From: Folioceros fuciformis | Lineage: Eukaryota; Anthocerotophyta; Anthocerotopsida; Anthocerotales | DNA length: 27,719 bases | NCBI GenBank assembly: GCA_049999805.1 | Contig: JBNGIO010006282.1 | Coordinates: 69,202-96,920 of the forward strand | Direction: 5' to 3' | Program-made: the position numbers and the translations under genes | Notes under the pieces: model-generated | The model's input: the letters and a program-made list of their open reading frames with translations, nothing else | The model's database searches: none | Told to the model about the DNA's origin: nothing | Part shown: positions 1 to 9,456 of the stretch, piece after piece | How the letters are laid out: every line of letters begins with the position of its first letter | Position numbering within the stretch: the first letter of the stretch is position 1

Positions 1-1039
1 TACGAGCATTCCATGCTCTAGGTGCCTGTTTGAGTCCATACAATGCCTTCTTCAGTTTGCAGACGTATGTTGGAAACTTAGGATGAACATAGCCTTCAGG
101 CTGTTCCACGTACACTTCTTCTTGCAACTCACCATTCAAGAAGGCATTCTTGACATCCATTTGCCATAACTTCCATCCATTAGCTGCTGCTAATGCTATG
201 ACTGTCCTTACAGTTGTCATCTTGGCTACTGGACTAAAGGTTTCCTCATAATCAAGACCATACTGTTGTGCATATCCCTTTGCAACCAACATGGCCTTGT
301 AATGCTCCAGCATTCCATCTGACTTGAACTTCAGCTTGTACACCCACTTAGAACCAATAAGAACCTTGCCATCAGGCAATTGAACCAAATCCCACGTTCC
401 GTTCTCAACTAATGCTGAGTATTCTTCATCCATGGCTTGACACCACTTATCATCTATCACTGCCTCAGCAAACTTGGTTGGCTCCTTACAAGCTGTGACC
501 CTTGTCATATACGCATAATGCTGCGCATTGTAGCTTGTATAGGTGTACCTGTCAATGGGTTTCCTAACCCTCTCAGATCTCCTTGGTCTTAGTTCATTTT
601 GAACCTGCCTTGCATATTGTTGCTCCTAAGCACCTGGCGTTTCCACAAATGGAATGCCAAACTCACTGTCAATGCTCTCACTACTTGAGGATTCATATCC
701 CTCATTTCTAGTTTTGCTGCTTTCTACTCTCCCCCTCACTGACATATCCGGGTCAATGGTCTTCGGTTTACCATTCTGCAGTCTTCCAGACCATGGATTC
801 ATCGTTGGTGATCCACCATTGGTCACATCCTCACTCTTTGCTGGAGTACTCTTAACAGTACTCTCCCCTGTGGGTTCGTCATAGGGTAGTGCAACTGAGT
901 TGTTATACCAGGAGGCTAACTCATCAAATACCACATCCCTGCTTATCAGGATCTCATGTGTGGGTGGCACATAACACTTATATGCAAATGCCTGGCAGCA
1001 TAAGGCAAGATGGCTCTTATACCATAAAGCGAGATGCAA
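1..1039 (-). mobile_element. Ty1/copia retrotransposon fragment (integrase C-terminal part to reverse transcriptase), interrupted by a stop
   Basis: Read on the minus strand, one frame runs from about 1039 to the window edge. It first gives the post-integrase motif 'YKCYVPPTHEILISRDVVFDE' region (around 1000-930) and then a Ser/Glu-rich linker. The N-terminal blocks of a copia reverse transcriptase follow: 'KWVYKLKF', 'ETFSPVAKM', 'DVKNAFLNGEL' and 'YGLKQAPRAW' (the last at the window start). The frame is the same before and after a single TAG at 626-628, so the linker carries a premature stop while the RT part is otherwise open through position 1. Upstream of about 1000 the reading no longer resembles integrase, so the element looks truncated at its 5' side. 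The catalytic YxDD block, RNase H and LTRs are outside the window or missing. This is a dead or dying copy of an ordinary plant copia element. Confidence 0.9.
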
Positions 1040-1234
1040 GGCACGATTCTAGCAAAAAGAGTATCGATCCATCAAGGTGATGGCCTTATATACGAAGTTG
1101 TCTTAACTCATTTTTTGTTATGGCGGTTTAACTATTTGTACCAGCATTAACTACATTGTTTACGACTGGTTAATAATACTACTTAAGCATGATAAATCAA
1201 AACGTGCCCTAAAGTTTGTGCAGCGGTCCACGAT

Positions 1235-1418
1235 GCATGTCGGCGGTGGCCAACATGGACAACCAGGAAGCCTCATGGGATAGTCTCCCATTAGTCAATC
1301 GCAAGCCTAGGGAGCATGTCGGNNNNNNNNNNCCTAGGGAGCATGTCGGCGGTGGCCAACATGGACAACCAGGAAGCCTTGTGGGATAGTCTCCCATTAG
1401 TCAATCGCAAGCCTAGGG
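1235..1418. repeat. Direct duplication of about 85 bp around a 10-N gap
   Basis: A block beginning GCATGTCGGCGGTGGCCAAC at 1235 and ending near CAAGCCTAGGGA occurs again from 1341 after the run of Ns at 1323-1332. The two copies differ at only about two bases (CCTCATGGG versus CCTTGTGGG). This is either a tandem repeat that the assembler could not close, or two versions of one sequence placed side by side. No coding function is visible. Confidence 0.8.
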
Positions 1419-1433
1419 AGTTACTTTGCCTAC

Positions 1434-1849
1434 ACTAGAACTCTACAGACACATGGTGAATCCAAGCAGGTTGCAAAGCCGACTAGTGAGAGTGGGATAG
1501 TGAACATGAATAGGAGGAAAGAGTGCATCCATTGATCCCAAGTTGAAAGTTGAGTCATGGCCTATTCACATAAGAAATTCATACTGCAGAATGATCTGCG
1601 CTAGCTTCCTCACTTGCCGGGCTCACCTAAAAAAAGCTAACATCCTACCAGCCTGTTCTCATCACTGCATCTGTGGCCTCACTTTAAAAAAGGGTTTAAG
1701 GTTTAGTTGCAGTGTCTGCACCCACGCTCTGTCCCGGGTGTATTTTATTGCCCGAGATGTTGATGTTTTATGGTAGATTACATACTTGATGGCTCTCGCC
1801 CTTCCCTCTTGATCTTCGAGCTGCCTCGTATGCCTCATACTAGCTTATT
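1434..1849. other. Intergenic stretch, nothing recognised
   Basis: A 77-codon open frame on the plus strand (1543-1776) shows no family resemblance, and its neighbours are all repeat-derived. I see no RNA gene, transposon end or conserved exon here. Confidence 0.4.
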
Positions 1850-1874
1850 TTGCACCCTAGGAAGCGATGGCTGA

Positions 1875-2200
1875 CCTGCCCCGCTCCGTTTTGGACTTGC
1901 CACATTTTGACTTGCCACGCTCTACCTCTGCCTTGCCATGTTCGGCCTCCACTCTTCCGCGCTCAACTTCCGACTTGCCACAGTCAACTTGCAACTTGGT
2001 CTCCACTCTCCTGCGCTCAAATTCCAACCTGCCACGCTGAGATTCCGACTTGGTCTCTACTCTTCCGCGCTCAACTTCCGACTTGCCATACTTTGTGTCC
2101 GACTTGGTCTCCGCGATCCCACACTCAACTTCCGACTTGCCACGCTCAACTTCGGATTTGCCACACTCAGCTTATGACACGCCACGGTCAGTTTTTGACT
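1875..2200. repeat. Degenerate short-period tandem repeat rich in ACTTCCGACTTGCCA
   Basis: The motif CTCAACTTCCGACTTGCCA and variants recur roughly ten times with irregular spacing (about 18-50 bp), interleaved with TTGGTCTCCACTCTTCCGCG-like segments. Several whole segments are repeated as a larger unit (compare 1945-1980 with 2052-2090). The open frames on both strands across this region are by-products of the repeat, which contains few stops. It is a diverged minisatellite. Confidence 0.75.
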
Positions 2201-2562
2201 TTCCTTGAGGGCACCTTCACCATTGCAGCCGTTTAGTTGTTCAAGAAAACGCAACTTGGACAGATGAAGGGACAGAGAGGTTGATCACGCTATATCAAGA
2301 TAAGTATTTTCAAGTCAACAAAGGAAATCTAGAGGTAAAGCATTGGCAGGAAATTTGCAGCTCGGTTTCCCCGTATTGCACTTGGAGTGTTCGTTGGAAG
2401 CAATGTAAACAGAAGGTAGAGGCAGTGAAGAGATGTATTGGATGTGCCTTGCTTGTGAAGCCCTTTCTGTTTGCTGCACAGTAAAAACTTCAATCTTTCT
2501 CTCTGCGACCCTTGCTATAGTTTGCTTGCAACTGGTAGACCTGGACTCTTCGCAATGTCAAA
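2201..2562. other. Region between minisatellite and PP2A-A pseudogene
   Basis: A 67-codon plus-strand frame (2281-2484) is not recognisable. The stretch from 2481 to about 2545 is the first copy of a direct repeat whose second copy lies at 2695-2765, inside the pseudogene intron. Nothing else is supported. Confidence 0.4.
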
Positions 2563-2765
2563 GAGACAATTGTTAGAGATAAGGCAGTTGAGTCCCTCTG
2601 CAAGATTGGTTCATGCATGAAGGAGTGTGATGTTGCAGACTGGTTCATACCTCTTGTCAAGGTAGCCCTACGAGCCCTTTCTATTTTCGGCATTGTAAAA
2701 ACTTCAATCTTTCTCTCTATGGCCCTTGACCCTTGATATACTTTGCTTGCAACTAGGAGACTTGT
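2481..2765. repeat. Pair of about 65-70 bp direct repeats flanking a PP2A-A exon
   Basis: GTAAAAACTTCAATCTTTCT begins at 2481 and again at 2695. Both copies continue with CTCT..., a CCCTTG segment and a TTTGCTTGCAACT segment, ending near 2545 and 2765. The second copy has a small insertion that repeats CCCTTGA. The exon-like segment of the PP2A-A pseudogene lies between the two copies, so it may have been duplicated together with part of an intron. Confidence 0.75.
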
Positions 2766-3720
2766 ATTATGTGGTTTATTGAAAACCTGTCTGTCTCAGT
2801 TGTCAGCAAAGTAGACATTAGAGCTGGGAAATTTTAAACCATTTTTGTTTTGGAAATTGTGATTCAAGTTCTTGACACAGAGAAGTCTTGCTGAATGCAT
2901 GTTTTTTGTTTGTGTTGAGACTAGGTGCTAGGGAATGGTTCACATCTCGGGTTTCTGCTAGTGGCTATTCCAAGTTGCTTATCCAAATGCACTGGATCGC
3001 ATTCGTGCAGGATCACGATTTGTGTATAATCAGCTCTACCATGATAATCCTTGCATGGTTAGGTGGGTAGCAACCACTAATCTAGGAAAGTTGGCTGCAA
3101 CTTTGGAGCCTGTGCATCTTAAAACATGACATGACTTTCTTCAAAGATCTTATTGTAGATGGTGAGCATGTTGTAACATGACGGTTCTTGAGTGTTAAGT
3201 GAGGCTTGCAAGTGGTATTCACTATCATTTAAGTTTTTGACTGCCCTCCCTTTTTATGTGCAGAACAAAATTTTGTAAGACTACTCTAGCTGTGGATGGG
3301 TGTGCAGCTTTGGGCCAACTACTTGAGCCTCAGGATTGTGTTGTCCTAGGTTTTGCACAGATTTGCGTGCAAGGTTGTCCCATTTTTGCCAATCAAAACT
3401 TGGTTACCATTAAGTGGATGTTGGCTGAGGAGGTACTGTAACGTGTCTTCCTGTACTTAGGATAGACCATGGCGTGTGCGGTACAAGGTAGCTAATTAGT
3501 TGTACAAATTGCATGAAGCAGCTGGCCCGCAATTGACCAAGTAGAACCAAACGAGAAAGTGACTTGCAATGTTAGCTTATTCTTGGAGAAGCTTGACTAA
3601 TGGCATCTAGCACTTGTAAAAAGCATGGAATTGGTCCCAGCCTATGTGTGCCTATTGCAGGACATTGAAGCCGAAGTTTGGATTGCAGCTGCCGAGAAGG
3701 TTGCGCTGTTTTGTAAAATT
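2563..3720 (+). pseudogene. PP2AA: Protein phosphatase 2A scaffolding subunit A (PR65) pseudogene
   Basis: Four exon-like pieces match consecutive HEAT repeats of the PP2A regulatory A subunit, in the right order and on the plus strand. The piece at 2563-2661 reads 'ETIVRDKAVESLCKIG' and 'DWFIPLVK', followed by a GT. The piece at about 2927-3126 carries 'REWFTSRVSA' and 'TTNLGKLAATLEPVHLKT'. The piece at about 3285-3350 carries 'DGCAALGQLLEPQDCVV'. The last pieces give 'RPWRVRYKVAN' (about 3463-3496) and 'ELVPAYVCLLQDIEAEVWIAAA' (3628-3720). The gene is dead: a one-base deletion falls after 'RVSAS', and a TAG at 3497-3499 replaces an expected Gln codon, with another TAG soon after. Non-coding spacers between the pieces resemble introns, so this is a decayed genomic copy rather than a processed cDNA. 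The N- and C-terminal HEAT repeats are not seen. The working gene would be a scaffold for cytosolic and nuclear PP2A holoenzymes. Confidence 0.85.
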
Positions 3721-4500
3721 AGAAGGTCGTAGCAAGCTGCACAATAATATTTTGCCGTGTTTATAGGTCAGTGTGAATTAGAGATGCCCACACTGCTTCT
3801 GAGATTGATTTGATGGAAATCCTTCATTGTACTGCACTTTGGTTGATGGTCTTGCGTTGCCCTACATAAACAGGATTTGTCTTTAGATGCCTCTCAGCAT
3901 GTGTGAGCTTCTTTGGCATATACCATCATGGGCCTAGCTCTATTTTTAAGAAAGGTATGTGCCTTGACCGTAGTATATATTTTATTTGTTTCGTGTGAGC
4001 ATACAGAAAGGTGTTTTCAGGCTGAGGCCGTGTGTGCATATTGTGAGGGTTGTCCTGTGACTTGATGTTTTAGGGATCTGTAGCCTCCAATAGTTTTGAG
4101 GTCACATCCTTCTTGAGAGCCCACACATTTGTGGAATAGTAAAACAACTGCAACTGCCTGCTACTATGCCTATATGTGAGTCTGTAGGATGCCATATCAA
4201 AGTGACATGACGACTGAAACATCTTGGAAGCATCTTGGAAGCTTGTCATCCGGGCCAGCTCAATCAGGTTGTTGAGCATATGGGTATTCTTGTGCTCAGA
4301 CATTGATGGATTTCCAAATCTCTCTTCTATATTCTTCTTAGGGACTTTTTATGGAGCAAGCATTGCCTTGGGTGAGGTATGTGCGCTCACCCTCTTATCA
4401 TGCAGGTGGGATGTGGGTCTAGTGCCTTCATTTGTTTCATTTGTATAAATGATTTTGATTGTAGATTATATACTAAATATATTGATCCATAAACCTAATA
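3721..4500. other. Low-information region downstream of the PP2A-A remnant
   Basis: A minus-strand frame at 4070-4303 (77 codons) looks somewhat protein-like but matches no family I know. A duplicated CATCTTGGAAGC occurs in tandem near 4221-4243. The rest may be further eroded PP2A-A sequence or unrelated spacer. Confidence 0.35.
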
Positions 4501-4620
4501 TTGCATTAATTGTAATGATGAATATTAATTTTAGTAATATATTAAAAATATTTATCTACATGTATATATTATATATACTATATAATATATTACGTAATTA
4601 TTATTGTATATAATTACATG

Positions 4621-4997
4621 TATAGTAAAAAAAGATGGTTAACCTAGCCATAGTTCATTCACATTTGTTCATACAATGGTTTTTACTACGGTTTATAAAT
4701 AAAACAGTGTTCACAATAGTTCATACAATGGCTTAATTATAGCTCATACATAGCTTTTAAAATATTGTTTAAAATCTCGTTGTTTCAACCATTTGACATA
4801 ACAAACGATATTTTAAACAACGATTTTTATATCATTTGAACAGTCGTTTGGTTCAATGTTCATATGTGTGAATTCAAAATGACAGTTTATATGTCTATTT
4901 TTATTGTTTAAACTTCATCATATCCCATTGTATGAACCGTTTAAATGAAAAAAATATGTCATTTAAACTTTCTTTTTAGCCATCTTTCTCTATAGTG
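4621..4997. mobile_element. MITE-like non-autonomous DNA transposon (candidate) with imperfect terminal inverted repeats
   Basis: The left end TATAGTAAAAAAAGATGG (from 4621) is mirrored by the right end, whose reverse complement reads CTATAGAGAAAGATGGCTAA (4996 inward). The subterminal motif GTTCATACAATGG occurs directly at 4667-4679 and 4719-4731 and inverted at 4925-4937. A central inverted repeat (TGTTTAAAATCTCGTT near 4763 against AACGATATTTTAAACA near 4804) can form a hairpin. There is no coding capacity. The outermost right bases read CACTATAG on the complementary strand, which recalls CACTA elements, but the left end lacks CAC and I see no clear target-site duplication. The family is therefore uncertain. 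Confidence 0.6.
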
Positions 4998-5580
4998 CGG
5001 TACCTCAACCTTGAGCCTACCTTTCACATTATAATCATAGAAATGGAAATGAGAGACTGTGGATCAGGTAGTGGGACCTAGCTACTAGACATGGGGGCAC
5101 ATTAACTGAAGTTTGCCACGAACAAGCAACATCTCACTGACTTGATGCCTTCTCGAGAATAGGCCAGCGCATGGCTTGAAGTGGCGAAATGTGAGATCAA
5201 TTCGTGCCAGCTTGATATCAACTCCATAGTCCTAGGTTGGTTACTGAACACAACCAGCGTTGAAGTGGAGAAAAAGCATCAAAGGCTTAATTCCATTAAT
5301 AGTAGAGGTTCTAGGACATGTTGCCCAATGACGCCACCGACGTTCTTCGATCATCAATCTTCGATCATGCACGATATGTCTACCGACTAAGTCCCCATGT
5401 AGTCCGTGATCTCTTTTGAGATCTTATTCTCTGTTGGGCAGAATCAAGGAGAAAAGCAAAATTCGGCGATGCAAACGATCAAAATCAGCATTCGATCCAT
5501 TATGATTGAGATACTGCTCTCTGAATCTAATCAAGGTACAACAAGCAGGACTGACTGAACCCGAGTGGTTACTTTGAACG
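4998..5580. other. Spacer, nothing recognised
   Basis: A 69-codon plus-strand frame at 5181-5390 resembles no known family. No splice-like exon chain, RNA gene or repeat is apparent. Confidence 0.35.
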
Positions 5581-6300
5581 ACCTAAAATGTAGCTTAAAA
5601 TTTAAAATCTCACCATAAATATAAATCTAAATAAATATATTTACAATATCATTTGCAACAAACTTGCGACATTTGTAAATATTATTCCTGTATATAGCAT
5701 TATTCTTAAAAAACAAGTATTACAACCTTCGCAACTAAAAGCACATTTGTAGCCCACCTAATTTGCAAAGCCTTCTACATGTGTTGTGTATAGTGACTAT
5801 GCCATGTCATTATATATTGATAATATTATAATTTTATAATAAATAACTCCTTATTTTCATAAATAAAAAAGAAATTCTATAGAATTAGCAACGCTTATTG
5901 TAAATGTTCTAAAAATTTACGTTACAAATATTCCAAAAAATTATGTTGTAATTGTTCCTAAAATTTATAACAAAGGTAAGAGATGTAGTAATTGTGCTGT
6001 AAAATAAAATCCTCTTACTAAACTTAGAAGCAATTGTAAAAGGTAGCTCCTCCTTGCATACATTAAATTTTGTTAAATTATATTATAATAAAATATTTTT
6101 ATATGGTGCATGAATAGACCAATATGCTATGTTTAATTCATGTAACAAAGGAGAAGTGAAGTCCTACCTATGTAATGTGAAGTCTATGAGAAATTTTAAA
6201 TGGATTTTTTTTCTAAAAACAAGAAACACAAGAGCATTGAATGTTTACATACCTATAACTAGTTTTACATTAAAAAAACAAAACAAAATCTGAATATTCA
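5581..6300. other. AT-rich tract with weak 25-bp internal repetition
   Basis: This stretch is strongly AT-rich and has no sizeable open frame. Around 5904-5978 three degenerate units of about 25 bp follow one another, each built as TGTTC/ATTCC, an A-rich run and TTA(C/T)GTTA. It may be the remains of a DNA transposon, but no terminal repeats could be paired. Confidence 0.4.
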
Positions 6301-6402
6301 GCTAGGATTACCTATTTTTAAAATGGTACCCAATTGGCTTCTAAGCATCCTCCCATTAGGTGCACAACAACAGATATGTTGATTAAAGGATTGAATCTCA
6401 AT

Positions 6403-6590
6403 AGGCATGCTAGGTATACCAAGATACTTGGTGCCATCATATTTGACTAAAGAGTTGAATCTCAACAGGCATTTGACTAAAAGGTTGAATCTCAACATAT
6501 ATTTGACTAAAGAGTTGAATCTTAACAGGTATTTAACTAAAGAGTTGAATCTCAACAAGCATGTTAGTATAGCAAGATATTTGGCTTAAA
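6403..6590. repeat. 30-bp minisatellite (4 units, 6441-6560) with related flanks
   Basis: Units starting ATTTGACTAA lie at 6441, 6471, 6501 and 6531, exactly 30 bp apart. Each contains GTTGAATCTCAAC, in which GTTGA and TCAAC form a small dyad. Because 30 is a multiple of three, the plus strand reads as a 10-residue repeat (about YLTKELNLNR); I regard this as a by-product. The flank at 6403-6432 (GGCATGCTAGGTATACCAAG) is repeated in diverged form after the array (AGCATGTTAGTATAGCAAG), so the array sits inside a larger duplication. Confidence 0.85.
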
Positions 6591-6991
6591 GGACTCTTGA
6601 ATGAGAGTACTATAGAAGTAGTGTAGCACATTCTTTATTAACTTATTTTGATATATTATAGTACAGGTACCCTAATAATAATTTTCCTAGAGAAGGAGAT
6701 CTTTTGACTCGGGAGCATCTTCTATATAAGCAGGTGAAGAATGTTCCAGGGAGAAGCTTCCAAAAGTGGCAAGCCAAGACCAATAGCATGGAAGACCAAA
6801 GGACTTTGCTACGTGGGTTGTCAAGTTTAGATCCAGGTGTGCAGACTTTTTGTGCTATCTTGTTTTAGTCTGTGAACACACATGCCCCATAGAAACATTG
6901 TAATGCTCTCTTTATCAACCTCAAGACCCTCAACGCTCTGCAGCGTCAGGAGGAGGGTCGAGTAATTGAGATTGGGGCACCAGTTGCTACA
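6591..6991. other. Upstream region of the GDSL pseudogene
   Basis: No gene is recognised here. A minus-strand frame at 6827-7120 overlaps the 5' part of the GDSL remnant and is a shadow. The interval may include the former promoter and 5' UTR of that gene. Confidence 0.4.
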
Positions 6992-8655
6992 ATGATTGTT
7001 CTCCTTTTGTGTTGGCTCTCTGTTTTGCTTCTGATCCCCATTCCATTGAGCGCGAGTCTTGAAGGTTACAATTTTGACTGCCTGGAGGCGATTTTTGGGT
7101 TTGAAGACTCTACTAGACATCGGGGAGTTGTTGCGAGCGTTCCCATCGCCGGCAGTGGTGCTGTCAGGAAACCCACCTTACGGCAACACGTTTCTTGACT
7201 ACCCGACTGGTCGCTACGGTGATGGCAGGCTCGTCATCGACTTCATCAGTGAGCAAAGCTGGTGCATGGATATGAGTTTATCGTGGCCTAGTGCAATGAC
7301 CGGATAAGTTGCCAATGCCGGTAGATGGGTGCACCCCCTGTGCAGCGGAGGGAGTCGGTCTTCCCCTTCTCCATCCTTACATCGCAAATCTTGGAGCTAA
7401 ATATGCGCACGGTGTAAATTCAGCTACCTCGGGAGCTGAATATAGCGAATATTCGCTATCTCGGGATCCACTAGCTGGAACAATCCGGAAAATGTACCAT
7501 TCTTCCTTGCTTGGCAGGTGGACCAGCCAGTCTTCTTTCACTCCACATCTCTCGCACGCTGTGAACCGCTGTTGTTCCCACACTCAGGTTACGAAGGAGT
7601 GATCCATCGTTAGTGCGTTGCAGCTTTTTGTATCCAAACAAGCTGCATGTCTTGACTGCTGTTTGTGTCTGCGCGCAGCGCCCAAGCCTTCTTCCTTTAC
7701 TCGTCGCAGGCTCTACTACATCATATCAGGTGTAAATGACATCTACTACCCCCTCGCGCTCGGAGGCACCGCCTTCCGGCTTACAATCCCTACCATCAAA
7801 GCTGTGATCTTACCGGAAATCGTTTCCAACATTTCCGCCGCCGTCACTGTAAGTAATGTGCGCAGGTCTTGCAAGTTTCAATTCTTGCCATTTCTGCAAG
7901 AGGAGCGTCGTGGTGGAGGGCAATCTCGACGTCGAAAGGGAAGGAAAGTGTCTGTAAACAGTTTAGGATGCCTCCAAAACGGAGTGAAGCATTTTTTGTT
8001 GTTGCCTCTCCATGGCAGCAACTATATGAAGAGATTGGAGCTAGACAATTTGTGGTGTGGGGTGTGTCCGCTGTGGGATGTATCCCTGCTCTTCTGACTT
8101 TGTTGCAAACAGATCCTGAGGCTGGTCCGCTCGATGAGGTCGGATGTTTGGCAGGCGTCAATAACCTTGCCCAGGAATTAAACACAACTGGTAGTAGGCA
8201 TCCAAGAGTTGAGATAGAACCTGCCAAATAGCCTTATCATCCTTGTCGACTTCTACAACATCACGTGCAACATCACAACTCATTACCGAGAGTACGGTAA
8301 GAGATGATCATGTTCCAGTCTGCAATTGGAAATTCTTGGAAATGGATGTATGAAGAGTAAGCTCGACATTGGTGCTTTGCAAACAATCGACAAGTTTCTT
8401 GACTCTCTCTGTAGGATTCAACGAGAACCTGATAGTATGTTGTGGCTCATCAACAGGCGCCTATGGCTACAACTACGATCCAATTGCGCTAAACAGGATG
8501 CCTAGGACAAATTTTTCTGTTTGCGCCAAGCCTGCAAAGTACATCAATTGGGATGGAGTGCAGTACACCCATCATTCTACAAGCTGATCGCAGAAGCGTT
8601 TCTGAGTGGACATATCTTGGATCTGCCAATCCCAATATCCGCTCTCTACAATTAG
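6992..8655 (+). pseudogene. GDSL-type esterase/lipase pseudogene
   Basis: The product would be a secreted SGNH-hydrolase of the plant GDSL family. It begins with a hydrophobic signal peptide (MIVLLLCWLSVLLLIPIPLS). Block I follows as 'EAIFGFEDS', where the usual G of GDS is E. Further family blocks are 'PPYGNTF', 'PTGRYGDGRLVIDFI', 'GLPLLHPYIANLGA', 'YYIISGVNDIYYPL', 'FVVWGVSAVGCIP', 'CCGSSTGAYGYNYDP' and a tail ending 'LIAEAFLSGH'. The frame breaks at about 7111-7118 (one base lost), at about 8170-8225, and at about 8572 (one base lost). The interval around 7255-7345 does not translate sensibly. The catalytic DxxH block reads 'WDGVQYT', so Gln (CAG, 8561-8563) replaces the catalytic His. Intron borders are still visible (donor GTAAGT at 7849, acceptor before 8019; donor GTAAGA near 8297, acceptor TGTAG before about 8414), so decay looks fairly recent. 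Confidence 0.88.
7442..7459. other. 18-bp perfect palindrome
   Basis: ATAGCGAATATTCGCTAT reads the same on both strands. It lies inside the decaying GDSL gene between two similar short segments (CTACCTCGGGAGCT and CTATCTCGGGATCC). No function can be assigned. Confidence 0.7.
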
Positions 8656-8882
8656 CAAACGGTTAATTATAGTATAACAGAGGGAAGGCTCAACTATTTA
8701 AGGGCTTTCACCGGGTATCTAAGAGGATATATAATGCGTTATATCTCTACATATATTATCATTTTGGGTACTCTCTATTTTTTTTTTCAACCATATGTTT
8801 TACATGAATATTCTACAACATCTCCTACGTACATACAGATTTTAGGGCTCCACGTCACATATAGTACGAAATCTTCTTTGAT
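8656..8882. other. Spacer between GDSL pseudogene and minisatellite
   Basis: The region is AT-rich with no recognisable gene. It may contain the former 3' UTR of the GDSL gene. Confidence 0.35.
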
Positions 8883-9456
8883 CCATAACTTTGTTTCTTA
8901 TTGGTTCATGACCTTTCTCTGGGTCCATGACTTTGTTTCTTCTCGATTCATGACCTTCCTCTGGTCCATGAATTTGTTTCTTCTTGGTTCATGACTTGTC
9001 TTGACTCGTACAGTGGAAGGAGCAATGTTCCCAAGCATGTTTCGCTTGCGGCATTTGGCCCCACATGCTGTCCATAACTTTGTTTCTTCTCGGTTCATGA
9101 TCTTTCTTTGGTCCATAACTTTGTTTCTTCTCGGTTCATGACCTTTCTGTGGTCCATGACTTTGTTTCTTCTCGGTTTATGACCTTTCTCCAATCCATAA
9201 CCTTGTTTCTTCTTGATTCATGACCTTTCTCCAATCCTTAACTTTGTTTCTTCTCGGTTCATGACCTTTCTGCGGTCCATAACTTTGTTTCCTCTCAGTT
9301 CATGACCTTTCTCTTCTATAACTTTGTTTCTTCTCAGTTCATGACTTTTCTACAGTCCATAACTTTGTTTCTTCTCAATTCATGACATGTCTCGACTTGT
9401 ACAATGGAAGGAGCAATGTTCCCAAGCACGTTTTCGCTTGCAGTAGTTGGCCCTGT
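8883..9456. repeat. 41-bp minisatellite in two blocks, each ending in the same unique 75-bp segment
   Basis: Units beginning CCATAACTTTGTTTCTTCTC and continuing GGTTCATGACCTTTCT start at 8883, 8925, 8966 (block 1) and at 9072, 9113, 9154, 9195, 9236, 9277, about 9316 and 9357 (block 2), a 41-bp period with one 42-bp and one 39-bp exception. Each block runs into the same non-repeat segment, which contains GGAAGGAGCAATGTTCCCAA, a CGCTTGC stretch and TTGGCCC. The two copies lie at about 8989-9065 and 9381-9456. The whole is thus a two-copy higher-order repeat with different unit numbers. Open frames across it are by-products. Confidence 0.92.

Noticed and set aside
1850-2254. Open frames of 65-128 codons on both strands rich in repeated residues
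   Set aside because: They arise from a degenerate tandem repeat that contains few stops; no family resemblance.
4070-4303. 77-codon minus-strand frame as a possible transposase piece
   Set aside because: Looks protein-like but contains no motif I can place, so no call was made beyond noting it.
8734-9116. Overlapping frames of 72-86 codons with FMT/NREETK-type repeats
   Set aside because: Translation of the 41-bp minisatellite; repeat changes frame with each unit because 41 is not a multiple of three.
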